DNA of 64,000 bases from Mesorhizobium loti CJ3sym. Its GTDB lineage: Bacteria > Pseudomonadota > Alphaproteobacteria > Rhizobiales > Rhizobiaceae. Position 1 is the first letter of the stretch; every line of letters begins with the position of its first letter. The stretch covers positions 417,087-481,086 of the forward strand of contig NZ_AXAL01000001.1 of assembly GCF_000472785.1 (NCBI RefSeq), given 5' to 3'. Positions 42,971 to 51,950 of this stretch are shown here, piece after piece. The notes beneath the pieces were generated by a model, which was not told the DNA's origin, searched no databases, and saw only the letters and a list, made by a program, of their open reading frames with translations. A program made the position numbers and the translations under genes.

Positions 42971-43377
42971 AGGGCGGCCTTTGTCCGGTTGACGAAGATG
43001 GCCTTGCGGCGGCCTCCATCGTCCGGGATGGCGGCGACGACATAGCGGGTGTCGCCCAGGCCGACGATGTCATCGACCCTGATCGGATGAGGCCAATCCG
43101 TCGACAGAGCGGTGATGACCGCCTCATAGCTCGGCATTTCGCGAACACGGTCACGGTCGGTCATCAAGGTCGCGGGATGCGAAAAGCCGGGCGTAAGCGC
43201 GGCAGGTCCGAAATCGATCGAGCCAAAAAATTCGAAGCCGGCTCGATCGGGATCAGCGACGCGGTTCGAATTGACGCTTGGGCCCTTGGCCGTCGGATAG
43301 GTGTGGAAAGTCTCGGTGTCGAAGGTATAGGCGACGGCGCGATCGAGCGCGGTCCGAGCGCTTTGCCAATCGACCAT
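42967..43377 (-). CDS. Head-tail joining protein (lambda FII-like)
   Basis: A 136-residue protein. FGSIDFGPAALTPGFSHPATLMTDRD and VDDIVGLGDTRYVVAAIPDDGGRRKAIF (cited in parts) have the 'DD.....G..Y.V....pDg.g....ll' pattern of lambda FII-type head-tail connectors. It is the first gene after the capsid module (with a cargo gene between) and overlaps the tail completion gene by 4 bp. Confidence 0.65.
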   Translation of the reverse strand: MVDWQSARTALDRAVAYTFDTETFHTYPTAKGPSVNSNRVADPDRAGFEFFGSIDFGPAALTPGFSHPATLMTDRDRVREMPSYEAVITALSTDWPHPIRVDDIVGLGDTRYVVAAIPDDGGRRKAIFVNRTKAAL

Positions 43378-43462
43378 CCGCGTGTCCTAAAAATTAACAG
43401 GCCGCCAAGTATTCCTTGGCGCCTGAAGGGCATAATGATTTCGAACGCTTTGGTGCGGGCGC

Positions 43463-44527
43463 TTAGTCCAAGGGTGTCGAAATCTTAATTCCGCCCGTCG
43501 CCACCACCGAAGACCCGCCTCTTGGATTCACTTTCACAAGGATTTTGACCTGCTGATCTTTTTTCGCGACACAACTGCTTCTGCCGGAATATTCGGCTTT
43601 GGCGGTTTTAACATTTCGTTCTCCAAGTGCCGGAGAAATGGTTTTTAAGTCGTCGCACTGCACCATGACATATGCCCAACGGTGGGGATCGGCCGTTTTA
43701 CCGTCGTCGTCAATTTGAAGTTTGAGGTGTGGCATGATCTTGATATCGCCATCTGCAACCGGCTTCACCGTGGTTTCAAAAAGATTGCAGAATACAGCGT
43801 CGTCGTTGCCTCCTGAATCGCAGCTGTCCGCTTTTTCGTTCACGGAGAAATCAGCTTGCCTCTCCGTTACCGGAGGCGGCGCTGGCGGAATGCTGACGGT
43901 CTGGGAAAACCCCGCTGTGCTCACCGTCAGTTCTGCCGCCTTCAGCGGTTCCTTCTTCGACACATAGATCTCGAATCCTTGGATTGGCGAAGCCGAAATC
44001 TGCGATTTCAGCAAATTTTCGATCTCGGCGCGGTTTTTGACATTGTCGGCCATGGCCACGCGTAATGGATGATGCGTCCCAAATGCCGGCGGCGGCGCCC
44101 AATCAAGCATTACCTTGCCGCCTTGGTCGTCAAAGGATTCGAAACCCATTTGAAGACCACCTTGGCAATGGAGGTATGCTTGCAGCCCCTGACTCGTCAG
44201 CGTGGTTGTAGCCCAGTTCTTGGCGTACTTATCAGACGAAGCGGCGTTGATGACTTGGAGCTCTGATTTCGCCTTATCGTGCATCTCGTCATAGCTCATA
44301 TCGCCGCTAATGATGCCGTAACTTGCTCCGGCATCGAAATCCTTGCGCATATGCTCCCACTCGGAACTCGACAACGAATAGTAGTAAGACCAGGTCTGGA
44401 TGCTCGAAAGAGTGCCGTTATCGTGATCTTTGAACGATGAAATGTCGCATTGCGCCGCAAACGTCGATATTGGCACGCAAACAACCATCGAAAAAACTAG
44501 CAGCCAACGTCTTCCAGAAAAGTACAT
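43463..44527 (-). CDS. Accessory exported protein between head and tail modules
   Basis: A 354-residue protein from ATG 44527 with a clear Sec signal peptide (WLLVFSMVVCVPISTFAAQC, cleavage near FAA). The mature part has several Cys (LHCQGG, DSCDSGGND, VQCDD, SSCVAKKD), implying periplasmic disulfides. No family is recognised. It is AT-richer than flanking phage genes and lies in the capsid/joining-protein gap, so it is a lysogenic-conversion candidate rather than a virion gene. Confidence 0.65.
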   Translation of the reverse strand: MYFSGRRWLLVFSMVVCVPISTFAAQCDISSFKDHDNGTLSSIQTWSYYYSLSSSEWEHMRKDFDAGASYGIISGDMSYDEMHDKAKSELQVINAASSDKYAKNWATTTLTSQGLQAYLHCQGGLQMGFESFDDQGGKVMLDWAPPPAFGTHHPLRVAMADNVKNRAEIENLLKSQISASPIQGFEIYVSKKEPLKAAELTVSTAGFSQTVSIPPAPPPVTERQADFSVNEKADSCDSGGNDDAVFCNLFETTVKPVADGDIKIMPHLKLQIDDDGKTADPHRWAYVMVQCDDLKTISPALGERNVKTAKAEYSGRSSCVAKKDQQVKILVKVNPRGGSSVVATGGIKISTPLD

Positions 44528-44614
44528 TGAATTTCCCCCACTAGAGTTCAGCGAGATCACGCTACGCTGAACTATCGCGAGTGGCGGCTTCAAATCTTCG
44601 TTACCGGATTGCCG

Positions 44615-45640
44615 TCAGGCCGCGCGCTTGGCGCGCAGCAGCATTTCCGGCCGCGTGCAGATGAACAGCGGGTAGGAGTAGATCTCCGGCCGTCGCCAGG
44701 CGTCGCGGTCCTTGTCGGCGATGATCATGCCGTATTTCTCCTGTCCGCGCTGGTTGACATAGGGGAAGAACTCGGCAGGCGCGTAACCGACCTGGAACGC
44801 GCCGTTGGCGCCGATCGGGAAGAACCTGGCCTTGTCGGTCGGGATCGACAGCGTCGAGCCGTCATCGGTGCCGCGATAGTTGATGAAGGTGATGCCTTCG
44901 ATCTCGATCGAGGAATAGCCTTCGATGTTTTCAAGCGCCGGGGCACGCTCATTGCCGAGCTTGGTTTCCTTGATCTGCTTGTGGTTGACGAGATCGTCGA
45001 AGAACGCGTCGCCGGTCAGCGCGCAGACGCGGGTGCTCGGGGTCCAGACGCCCTTGGCCGCCTTCTGCATGGCGCGCTTGAGATCGCGGCACTTCTTGCG
45101 GACATCGGTGGTGTCGGTGGCGAGCGCGAAATCGACTTCCGCCGCCTGGGTGATGCCCCATTCGGTGAACCAGTTGTTGATCACGGTTGTGCCGTCGGCA
45201 TCGTAGACGACTCCCAGCACCGCGCCGAGGCGCATATGCTCCCATGTCAGTTCGAGGTCGTCGGTGATCTGGCCAATGCGGTCGGCGACTTCGCTCTGGA
45301 TGTCGCGGACCTGCTCATCCATCGGCAGCGCCGCGACGCCCTGCAGCGTTTCGGCATAGATGGTCGAGCCCTTGGCGAGGCGCGTGGTGCGGAAGGGCCG
45401 CAGGTCCATGCCGGTGACGTCGAGCTCTTCCGGCGGCGCGCCGGTCGCGGAGGTCGGAATCAGCTGAAGGGTGTTTTCCTTTTTCGCGATCAGGATGATG
45501 CGCGAGCGCGAATAGATCGGCTTGAACAGGCCGAGCGATCCCAGGAGCTGCGGCTTGTAGTCGACCTTGCGGACGACCTGGTCGTTGAGTTCGACCACGC
45601 CGAACGCGTTCTGGTCGAAAATGTTCATGACGGTGGACAT
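44615..45640 (-). CDS. Major capsid protein, lambda gpE-like
   Basis: A 341-residue HK97-fold capsid protein from ATG 45640, with a Shine-Dalgarno (ggagaag) upstream; the open frame before it is a shadow of the gpD gene. Hallmarks of the gpE family are FDQNAFGVVELNDQV, YKPQLLGSLGLF, TLQLIPTSATGAPPEE, the IYAETLQGVAALP segment, and the C-terminal VNQRGQEKYGMIIADKDRDAW and RPEMLLRA. Upstream order gpD-gpE is that of lambda. Confidence 0.95.
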   Translation of the reverse strand: MSTVMNIFDQNAFGVVELNDQVVRKVDYKPQLLGSLGLFKPIYSRSRIILIAKKENTLQLIPTSATGAPPEELDVTGMDLRPFRTTRLAKGSTIYAETLQGVAALPMDEQVRDIQSEVADRIGQITDDLELTWEHMRLGAVLGVVYDADGTTVINNWFTEWGITQAAEVDFALATDTTDVRKKCRDLKRAMQKAAKGVWTPSTRVCALTGDAFFDDLVNHKQIKETKLGNERAPALENIEGYSSIEIEGITFINYRGTDDGSTLSIPTDKARFFPIGANGAFQVGYAPAEFFPYVNQRGQEKYGMIIADKDRDAWRRPEIYSYPLFICTRPEMLLRAKRAA

Positions 45641-45693
45641 GGTCTTCTCTCCGTTGAAGGGGTGGCGCGCGGGCCAGGGTGTCGGGCTGCCTG

Positions 45694-46356
45694 TCAGCGG
45701 CCGACGATGCCGCAGGCCGCGAGCTGATCGAGCGCGTTCTGTTTCTGGGTGGCGTTGATTCCGGCGGGCCAGATCAGCGCACTTTCCTTCACCTCGGTCT
45801 CGCGCGCGGTGATTGTGCGGCGCGCGTCGCCAAGCGTGGGATCGCAGCCTTCGTAGAGGATGGCCGACGCCTTCTTGAGCCCATTGGTCGCCGTCAGGTC
45901 GAGAGCCGCATAGGCGCCCCTGGTGGCTTCGACCGAGACGGTGAACTTTTCGCCGACGACGAAATCCTGCGCGCCATCGGCGATGGTGAACTTGATCTGC
46001 TTGGTGAAGGCGACGCCGACAGTGGCGGTGCCGACCTCGTTGAGCTCGGGATCCTCGACGCGGAACTTGCCGCCATTGGCCGCGGCGGCAAAGCAGACGA
46101 TGTTGTAGATGCCTTCCCTGACATCGGTGCCGAAAGCCGGATTGGCGAGTGTCAATGCGCCGGTGTTGGCGGCGTTGCCCGCATCGGCGGCAGCTTGCAC
46201 ATCGGCCGAGGCGGCCGCGATCTGGCCCAGCACGGTGCCTGCCAGCAAAGGGGCAGAACCGGTGATCATCACCTGCTCGCGCGAGCGATAGATGCTGGAG
46301 GCTTCGGACACGATGTAATGCGCCGCCGTGCGACGGTCTTCCGTCAGAACGGTCAT
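45694..46356 (-). CDS. Head decoration protein, lambda gpD-like
   Basis: A 220-residue protein. The N-terminus HYIVSEASSIYRSREQVMITGSAPLLAGTVLGQI (cited in part) is the gpD/HDPD signature. It is twice the size of lambda gpD (110 residues): the extra part contains Ala-rich and beta-strand segments (ADVQAAADAGNAANTG, ADGAQDFVVGEKFTVSV). It trimerises on the capsid surface after expansion and stabilises it. Directly before the capsid gene. Confidence 0.9.
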   Translation of the reverse strand: MTVLTEDRRTAAHYIVSEASSIYRSREQVMITGSAPLLAGTVLGQIAAASADVQAAADAGNAANTGALTLANPAFGTDVREGIYNIVCFAAAANGGKFRVEDPELNEVGTATVGVAFTKQIKFTIADGAQDFVVGEKFTVSVEATRGAYAALDLTATNGLKKASAILYEGCDPTLGDARRTITARETEVKESALIWPAGINATQKQNALDQLAACGIVGR

Positions 46357-46416
46357 GACGGTCTCTCCTCAAATTGAGGCGCCTGACCGGCGCCGGTTTC
46401 TCTCAGAAGGCGGGTT

Positions 46417-46782
46417 TCAGGCGCGGCGCTTGTTGGTCTGGGCAACGACGCTGCCCCAGCCGTGATCGGCTTTTTCCACAGTGCCCGGCTGGGCGAGCCC
46501 GGCGGCGGCAAGGCGGCGCTGCTCGTAATCGCCCTGGTTGGCCGCGGCTTTTGGCGCGGCCGACAAAGCGGCCTTGATCTCTTCGACCGAAAGCTGCGTC
46601 GCGCACAGCGTGTCGGCGAGGCTTTCGCGGCCCTTGACCTCTTCCAGCGCCATCACCGACGCACGCCGTGCCCGGTCGGCCGCGATGGCTTCGGCCCCTG
46701 CCCTGGTCAGGGCGGTCGCATGGGCGGTCTTCATCTGTTCGATCTCGGCGGCCAACGCGTCCGCCCGTTCCTTCTCCGTCAT
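46417..46782 (-). CDS. Nested in-frame scaffold protein (Nu3-like)
   Basis: An internal ATG at 46782 lies in frame in the protease gene and is preceded by a strong Shine-Dalgarno (aggagaa, 6-7 nt upstream). It would make a 121-residue helical protein (MTEKERADALAAEIEQMK start) identical to the protease C-terminus. This is the C/Nu3 arrangement of lambda. The protein is expected to guide capsid assembly and then be removed. Confidence 0.75.
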   Translation of the reverse strand: MTEKERADALAAEIEQMKTAHATALTRAGAEAIAADRARRASVMALEEVKGRESLADTLCATQLSVEEIKAALSAAPKAAANQGDYEQRRLAAAGLAQPGTVEKADHGWGSVVAQTNKRRA

Positions 46783-47457
46783 TGAATTCTCCTCTTGCTG
46801 ACGGGTCGTCGCGACGGACTTCGCCGCTGGCGCACCGGCCGCTTCGCGCGACCAGCCGTTTTTCCTGGCCAGAGCGGTGAGGCGCTTCGGCGCGTGTGCG
46901 TAGATCCGGTAATCGAAGGCGGCGACCGCGCCGGCGCTGTCGGAGCCGGCCTCGTCGGCAAAACCGCGCTCAACCGCCTCGGCTGAGGTCATCCAGGTCT
47001 CTCGCTTCATGATCTCGCGGCACTCCTTCGAGGAACGCCCGGATTTTGCGGCGTAGACGCGGGCATAGGCGGTCGCTAGCGCCTCAAGCCCTTCGATCGA
47101 TTTTGCATGGTCATCCGACGTGCCGAAGGTCATGCCCGAGGGGTCATGGATCATCATGATCGCACCCTGCGCCATGGTGACCGTCTCACCGGCCATGGCG
47201 ATAAGGGACGCAGCGGACGCCGCAATGCCCTCGACCACGACATTGGTGCGGCCCTGGCGGCGCGCCAGCAAGGCATGGATCGCCGCTCCCTCGGTGGCGA
47301 TGCCGCCGCCCGAATTGATGCGTACGGTCAAGTCGGCGCTGTCCTCGATCTGCGCCAGCGCGACGACCACTTCGGAATAGGTGAAATGATCGCCAAACCA
47401 GGCATCGCCGACATCGCCGGAGAGCGTCAGCTCGCCCTCGGCCAGAAGTGCCGCCAT
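46417..47457 (-). CDS. Head maturation protease, ClpP/S49-like, with scaffold domain
   Basis: A 346-residue fusion of protease and scaffold. Residues 1-190 have the ClpP fold: the oxyanion INSGGGIATEG loop, catalytic Ser in GIAASAASLIAMAG, and catalytic His in IMMIHDPSG. After a Lys/Ala linker, the C-terminal 120 residues are a charged helical scaffold (DALAAEIEQMKTAHATALT). A separate internal start produces the scaffold alone. The protease digests the scaffold, as with lambda gpC/Nu3. Confidence 0.92.
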   Translation of the reverse strand: MAALLAEGELTLSGDVGDAWFGDHFTYSEVVVALAQIEDSADLTVRINSGGGIATEGAAIHALLARRQGRTNVVVEGIAASAASLIAMAGETVTMAQGAIMMIHDPSGMTFGTSDDHAKSIEGLEALATAYARVYAAKSGRSSKECREIMKRETWMTSAEAVERGFADEAGSDSAGAVAAFDYRIYAHAPKRLTALARKNGWSREAAGAPAAKSVATTRQQEENSMTEKERADALAAEIEQMKTAHATALTRAGAEAIAADRARRASVMALEEVKGRESLADTLCATQLSVEEIKAALSAAPKAAANQGDYEQRRLAAAGLAQPGTVEKADHGWGSVVAQTNKRRA

Positions 47458-47468
47458 CGTCGTCTCCT

Positions 47469-47735
47469 TCAGATGAAGCGCAGCGTCTTGGCGAAGCGCG
47501 AGCGCTTGCCCTGTTTTGCGGAACAGGCCGCCGCGAGCCGCATCAGTTCGGCATCGAGCGCCGCCATGTTGCCGACCGCGACGCGCACGCGTTGATGCGT
47601 GACCGGCGAGCGCACTTCGGTTTCCTCGACCCGTTCACCGGCGAGCAGCTTGAGCTTGGCGGCATAAAGCGCCTGGTAGAGCGCGCAGGGGTCATCGGCG
47701 TCGACCTCGACGCCGGCGAGTTTGATCGGCGTCAT
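47469..47735 (-). CDS. gpW-like head-tail joining protein
   Basis: An 88-residue protein. The sequence CALYQALYAAKLKLLAGERVEE and NMAALDAELMRLAAACSA (cited in parts) has the two-helix 'aL..A...L..G..v......g..v......l..L...i..l' pattern of the gpW family. In lambda, W precedes the portal gene; here it follows it, sharing one base with the portal stop. The position change makes the call moderate. Confidence 0.6.
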   Translation of the reverse strand: MTPIKLAGVEVDADDPCALYQALYAAKLKLLAGERVEETEVRSPVTHQRVRVAVGNMAALDAELMRLAAACSAKQGKRSRFAKTLRFI

Positions 47736-49342
47736 CAGGCGGCGGCCTTTTTCTTCGGCGGCTCATCGGGCTCGGCAGCATCCTGCGGGCCGGCATTGCG
47801 CGCGACGAAGGGCGACGGCATGCCGGCGTCGACATAGCGCTTGTGCCAGTATTGGCGGCTCTCGAAGACCTCTTCGGGATCGTGCCCGAGCGCGCCGCAC
47901 TCGGCTTCAAGCGTCGAGGTGCCGTTGATCAGCCGCTCGGTCTGCGCCTTGGCGCACTTGCCATCATCGGCGGTCGGTTTTGCCGGTCCTTGCCACAGCG
48001 CCCAGCAGACATCCTCGCGGTTGGCGGCGAAGGCGGGATAGCCGCCCTTGAACGGAATGCGGCCCTCGCCGACCGCCTCGTCGAGCGAGTTTTCGAAAAA
48101 CGCCTGGCAGATCGGCGCGGCGATGCGCTCGCGCCGCCTGGTGACTGTCGGCCAGATCGAGGCGTTCTCCATGTTGACCGAGGAATAGGTGGCGTCCGTG
48201 TGGTCCATGGTGAAGCCGCCATAGGTGATGCCGATGGCGCGCGCCATGTCGCGCGACAGTTCCGCCGAGACCGGCAGGAACTGCGGCCCGGGCGTGCCGA
48301 TCGACAGGAATTCCAGCTTTTCACCGGGAGCGAGATGCGAAATCCGGGGATCACTGCTGATCGAGATTTCGCCCGAGCGGGCACGTTCCATGGCACCGGA
48401 ATAGTAGGCCAGGAACTCGTCACGAAGGCCGCCATCCGTTTCCTTCAGCGCCTCTATCGCCTCGAAGGCTTCGGCCGAAGGGGCAGCACTGGTCAGCGCC
48501 ATGCCGACGATGGTCTGCAGGATCTGCGTCTGGATCGTCGCATCGACCAGCACCTCGTGCTGGATGTGCTTGCGGATGGCCGGCGCGATGCGGCTGATGC
48601 CGCGCACATCGGTCGGGTCGATCGGATCGTAGACATGCACGACGATCTGGCGGCCATCGGCATCATAGGCGCGGTGATCACGCTTGACCTTGAATCCGTC
48701 CTGCTTCTCTTCGAACCGGTACGCGACCGGCCGGCCATTGGCGTCGTGGATGACGCCCTGAAACATACCCTCGAATTCGTTTGAGTCCTGTACCAGCGAG
48801 GCGGCCGGCATCATGCAGAGCTTCGTCCCGGTGGTGATGCCGTATTGGCGCCGCTGCGCGCGCGTCATGAAGGTCATGACCCCGACCGCCTCGCCGAAGA
48901 CCATGTCGGAGCGCAAGGCCATGTCGACCATCTGCGGCAGCGTGAACTTGCCGCGCATGTCGCATTCGCGCGGGTTCCAGATAAGCCGCTTCCACCAGTC
49001 CTTGACCTCCCGGACAAAAGCCACGGTTTCTTGCGCGTCGTAGCCAAGCCGGTCGAGCTTCGGCTTGAAGTTCAGCGACAGCTCGACGCCGACCGTGTCA
49101 GCAACGACCTGGTCGGCGGCGCCGCGCATGCGGCCAGAATTCTGGATGATGTCGGCCGCGAGGCCTGCGGTGCGCTGCCAGACGGCGCGCACATCATCGC
49201 GGTGATCGCGCAGGATAGCGGGGCGCGTCGAGATGATCGACGAGCGCGTGTCCCGGAGATAGCTGGCCTGCATGGGCGCAAGGCCGTGCGCCGCGCGCGA
49301 CGAGATGGCCTTGACCCTGATCCTTGGCTTGGCCGTGCTCAT
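47735..49342 (-). CDS. Phage portal protein, lambda family
   Basis: A 535-residue portal starting at ATG 49342, which overlaps the terminase stop (ATGA); an ATG at 49357 is the alternative. Family segments include HGLAPMQASYLRDTRSSII near the N-terminus, RSDMVFGEAVGVMTFM, VYDPIDPTDVRGISRIAPAI, and the wing/clip-stem IGITYGGFTMDHTDATYSSVNMENA (cited in part). The dodecamer at the capsid vertex is the DNA channel and terminase dock. The gpW-like gene and protease follow. Confidence 0.93.
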   Translation of the reverse strand: MSTAKPRIRVKAISSRAAHGLAPMQASYLRDTRSSIISTRPAILRDHRDDVRAVWQRTAGLAADIIQNSGRMRGAADQVVADTVGVELSLNFKPKLDRLGYDAQETVAFVREVKDWWKRLIWNPRECDMRGKFTLPQMVDMALRSDMVFGEAVGVMTFMTRAQRRQYGITTGTKLCMMPAASLVQDSNEFEGMFQGVIHDANGRPVAYRFEEKQDGFKVKRDHRAYDADGRQIVVHVYDPIDPTDVRGISRIAPAIRKHIQHEVLVDATIQTQILQTIVGMALTSAAPSAEAFEAIEALKETDGGLRDEFLAYYSGAMERARSGEISISSDPRISHLAPGEKLEFLSIGTPGPQFLPVSAELSRDMARAIGITYGGFTMDHTDATYSSVNMENASIWPTVTRRRERIAAPICQAFFENSLDEAVGEGRIPFKGGYPAFAANREDVCWALWQGPAKPTADDGKCAKAQTERLINGTSTLEAECGALGHDPEEVFESRQYWHKRYVDAGMPSPFVARNAGPQDAAEPDEPPKKKAAA

Positions 49343-51336
49343 CTGCGCTTTGCCCATGCCTCTCGTTTTTTCGCCAGTGTATTGTCCGTTGCCGCGCTCG
49401 CCGGCTCACTGTTGCCGTGGCGTTCGATCAGCTGCTCGCTGGGCGCTGACAGCATGTCTACGGGGCGCGATGGCTGGCGCGCGGACCGCAGCCTTGCCCA
49501 GTCATCCCGGCTCATCTTGGACAGGCCGAGCAGTTCGGCCATGGCCATGGCGTAGACGCGGCAGTCGAAGAAGTGGTTGTTGCGGCGTATCTTCTTCCAT
49601 TCCTCGACCAGCTTGCCGCGCACCATCTTCTGGTCGAAGGCCTCGGCGGTAATCTGCAGGAAATATTCCTCGCCAAGCCAGGTGCCGAAATGGCAATAGC
49701 CGGGCGGGTCCTTTGCTTCTCCTGCCGCAAGTCCGATCTTGTACAGGTTGCCGTAGAATTCCGCTTTAAGCGCCCAGGTGCCGACCGGCCAGCTCAGCGA
49801 GCTGCCGAAGCGCTGGCGCTTGCCGCTCTTCTTGACTGATTTCTTGGTCGGCACGCTGATGGCCGGGACGCCGCGACCGTGCTGGCCCTTGACCGCGTAG
49901 CAGTTGGCGCGGCGGCGACACCATTCGTAGACCTGCGTCGTGCGCGCGCCGTCGCCGGCATCGACGGCCAGCGCCTCGATCGGGCGATCGTTGCCGAAGG
50001 TGTCGAGGAAGCGTGTGCCCCGGAAGGCGTCAAGCCGTTCCCAGGCGCCGGCGTTGGGGTCGTCGGTCGAGCCCTCCAGGAACTCGGCCGCCACGGTCCA
50101 GCTCTGGCGATCCTCCGAAAAGGCCACGGCCTCGACATAGATGCCATCGTGCTGCACGTCGGCGCCGGCAACGAAGAGCAGGCCTTCGGCAGGCACGATA
50201 TGCTGCGCGTAGGCCTCGCGGCGCTCCATGAGCCGCTTGTGGTCGGGCGCGTTGCCGCGCAGCGCGTAGGGCAGGCCGAGCGTGCGGTTGGCAAAGCCCT
50301 TGATGCCGGACTCGCCGGCGCCGATGCGCTCGGCGGCGATGAAGTTTTCGGCAATCGCCTCATAGCTCATCATGAGCGAGATGAAGGCGTCGACATGGAA
50401 GCCGGGATGACGATCCGGCCCCGACAGCGTCGGGATGAACCGCCCTGCCCTAACCGCGGCGACCCGTTCCATTTCGTTGATCGGATAGTGACAATCCGGG
50501 CAGCCGAGCACCGTCTTGTGCGGGTGGTCGCGGTCGATCACCAGCAGGTCGAAGGTCTGGACGAATTCGTGCCGGCATTGCGGGCAACGGATGTGCCAGA
50601 AGCGTTGATCGGAGCGGCGAAACGAACGGTCGACCCGGCAATGGCCGGCGCCGTCGCCCAGCTCGTCGCCGCTGTCGATTTCGGGCGTCGACAGTTCGAG
50701 GATCTTGTAGGACTTGAGCCTGCGGAAGGCGGTGAAGCGGCCGAAGAAGAGTTCGTCGGGGTCGTCGCCATTGGGTGTGTTCTCCCATTTGGAGAACTCA
50801 TCCTTGACTCCGTAGCGGCTGGTCTTGCCGGACAGGTTCATGACCGAATTGGCGTTGGCGAGATCGATGACGCCGCCCGGGAAGATTTTCTTGTAAGTCG
50901 TTGATCCCGAACCGTCGCGGCTTTTGGCCGGCGCGATGATCTTCTTGTCGGTGGCCTTCTGCCACGCATCGATCATCGGCTGCATCTTCTGGCCGTTCGC
51001 GTCCTGCAACGCGTCTATGCCGGGGACACCATAGAGGACGTTGTCGGGGCAGATCTCGGCGATGTAGAGCGCCCATGACAGCGCAAGGATCGACACACCG
51101 GTCTGCTGCGACTTGCGCACGGTCACCAGGTTGCAGGGATGTTCCTGGCTGAGGCAGTCGGCGATCTCGCCGAGATAGGGTGCGTCGGCTTCCGACCACA
51201 ATTCGCCGCGCTTCTCGCCATCGACGAGGACGATGTTCTTCGGCAGCCAGGCGCGAAACGGTGTTGGCGGTCTTGGCCGGATCGCTTCGCTGAGAGCGGT
51301 CGCGGCAAAGCGCAACGACCCGACATGAGCGGTCAC
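49339..51336 (-). CDS. Terminase large subunit, lambda GpA-like
   Basis: A 665-residue packaging motor and nuclease. The ATPase domain has NLVTVRKSQQTGVSILALSWALY in the Walker-A-like region, followed by GGVIDLANANSVMNLSGKTSR (cited in part). The recognisable Zn-type segment HIRCPQCRHEF...LGCPDCHYPI is present. The nuclease domain includes VDAGDGARTTQVYEWCRRR and ends near FFDCRVYAMAMAELLGL. Overlaps the small subunit gene and portal gene by 4 bp each. Confidence 0.95.
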   Translation of the reverse strand: MTAHVGSLRFAATALSEAIRPRPPTPFRAWLPKNIVLVDGEKRGELWSEADAPYLGEIADCLSQEHPCNLVTVRKSQQTGVSILALSWALYIAEICPDNVLYGVPGIDALQDANGQKMQPMIDAWQKATDKKIIAPAKSRDGSGSTTYKKIFPGGVIDLANANSVMNLSGKTSRYGVKDEFSKWENTPNGDDPDELFFGRFTAFRRLKSYKILELSTPEIDSGDELGDGAGHCRVDRSFRRSDQRFWHIRCPQCRHEFVQTFDLLVIDRDHPHKTVLGCPDCHYPINEMERVAAVRAGRFIPTLSGPDRHPGFHVDAFISLMMSYEAIAENFIAAERIGAGESGIKGFANRTLGLPYALRGNAPDHKRLMERREAYAQHIVPAEGLLFVAGADVQHDGIYVEAVAFSEDRQSWTVAAEFLEGSTDDPNAGAWERLDAFRGTRFLDTFGNDRPIEALAVDAGDGARTTQVYEWCRRRANCYAVKGQHGRGVPAISVPTKKSVKKSGKRQRFGSSLSWPVGTWALKAEFYGNLYKIGLAAGEAKDPPGYCHFGTWLGEEYFLQITAEAFDQKMVRGKLVEEWKKIRRNNHFFDCRVYAMAMAELLGLSKMSRDDWARLRSARQPSRPVDMLSAPSEQLIERHGNSEPASAATDNTLAKKREAWAKRR

Positions 51337-51941
51337 GACAGGGCCTCGGCATCGGTCTCGATCAGCGGATCGTGCAGGGGCGCGCCGTTGGCCACCTCGG
51401 CCAGCTTGTCGGATACGCCCTGGTTCAGTTCGGCCGCGATCTGGCGCAACAGGACGCGGACACCGTGCGCGCCTTCCTTGCTGACAGCCAGAGCGATGTC
51501 GTCGGACCGGTTCGGCAGGCGGGCGACAATGGCCTGAATCTCTCGGCCGCAGACGGCAAGGGCGTCGGTCAGCATGTCGACGCGCGCTAGCTGGCCGATT
51601 TCTTCCTGGTGCCTGATCCGCTCGCGGCCGACTTTCAGCCAGGCTGCTTGCCGCTCAGCTTCATCACGGGACGAGGAGACCGACGCCGTCAGCGCTGCAG
51701 GATTCTCCGGCACCTTTGGCCGATCGACCGGCGACTTTTCTGAATTCACATAGCGGTCGCGAAGATGGTCATAGTGCGCAAGCGATACCTTGGCCACGCG
51801 GCCCCGTGCATCGCGCTCAACCGGAATCTCTGCGGTTTCCATCAACCGCTTGATCATCTTCGAGACGGCTTGCTGCGAAATACCATCCCGCGTGGCGATC
51901 ATCGTCGCCGTCCACATGACGAACGGCGTCTGGTCGCTCAT
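51333..51941 (-). CDS. Terminase small subunit-like DNA-binding protein
   Basis: A 202-residue protein. An N-terminal winged-HTH (TRDGISQQAVSKMIKRLMETAEI) should recognise the packaging site, and a helical C-terminal half (EAERQAAWLKVGRERIRHQ) should contact the large subunit. It overlaps the large subunit start by 4 bp. Three GGTTGTTAG repeats stand just upstream of its ATG. Function is assigned by position, HTH and size. Confidence 0.75.
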   Translation of the reverse strand: MSDQTPFVMWTATMIATRDGISQQAVSKMIKRLMETAEIPVERDARGRVAKVSLAHYDHLRDRYVNSEKSPVDRPKVPENPAALTASVSSSRDEAERQAAWLKVGRERIRHQEEIGQLARVDMLTDALAVCGREIQAIVARLPNRSDDIALAVSKEGAHGVRVLLRQIAAELNQGVSDKLAEVANGAPLHDPLIETDAEALS

Positions 51942-51950
51942 CTCTTGTCC

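Noticed and set aside
44615..46372. 585-residue frame fused across the capsid and decoration genes
   Set aside because: Only the part from 45640 matches gpE; upstream is another frame of the gpD gene.
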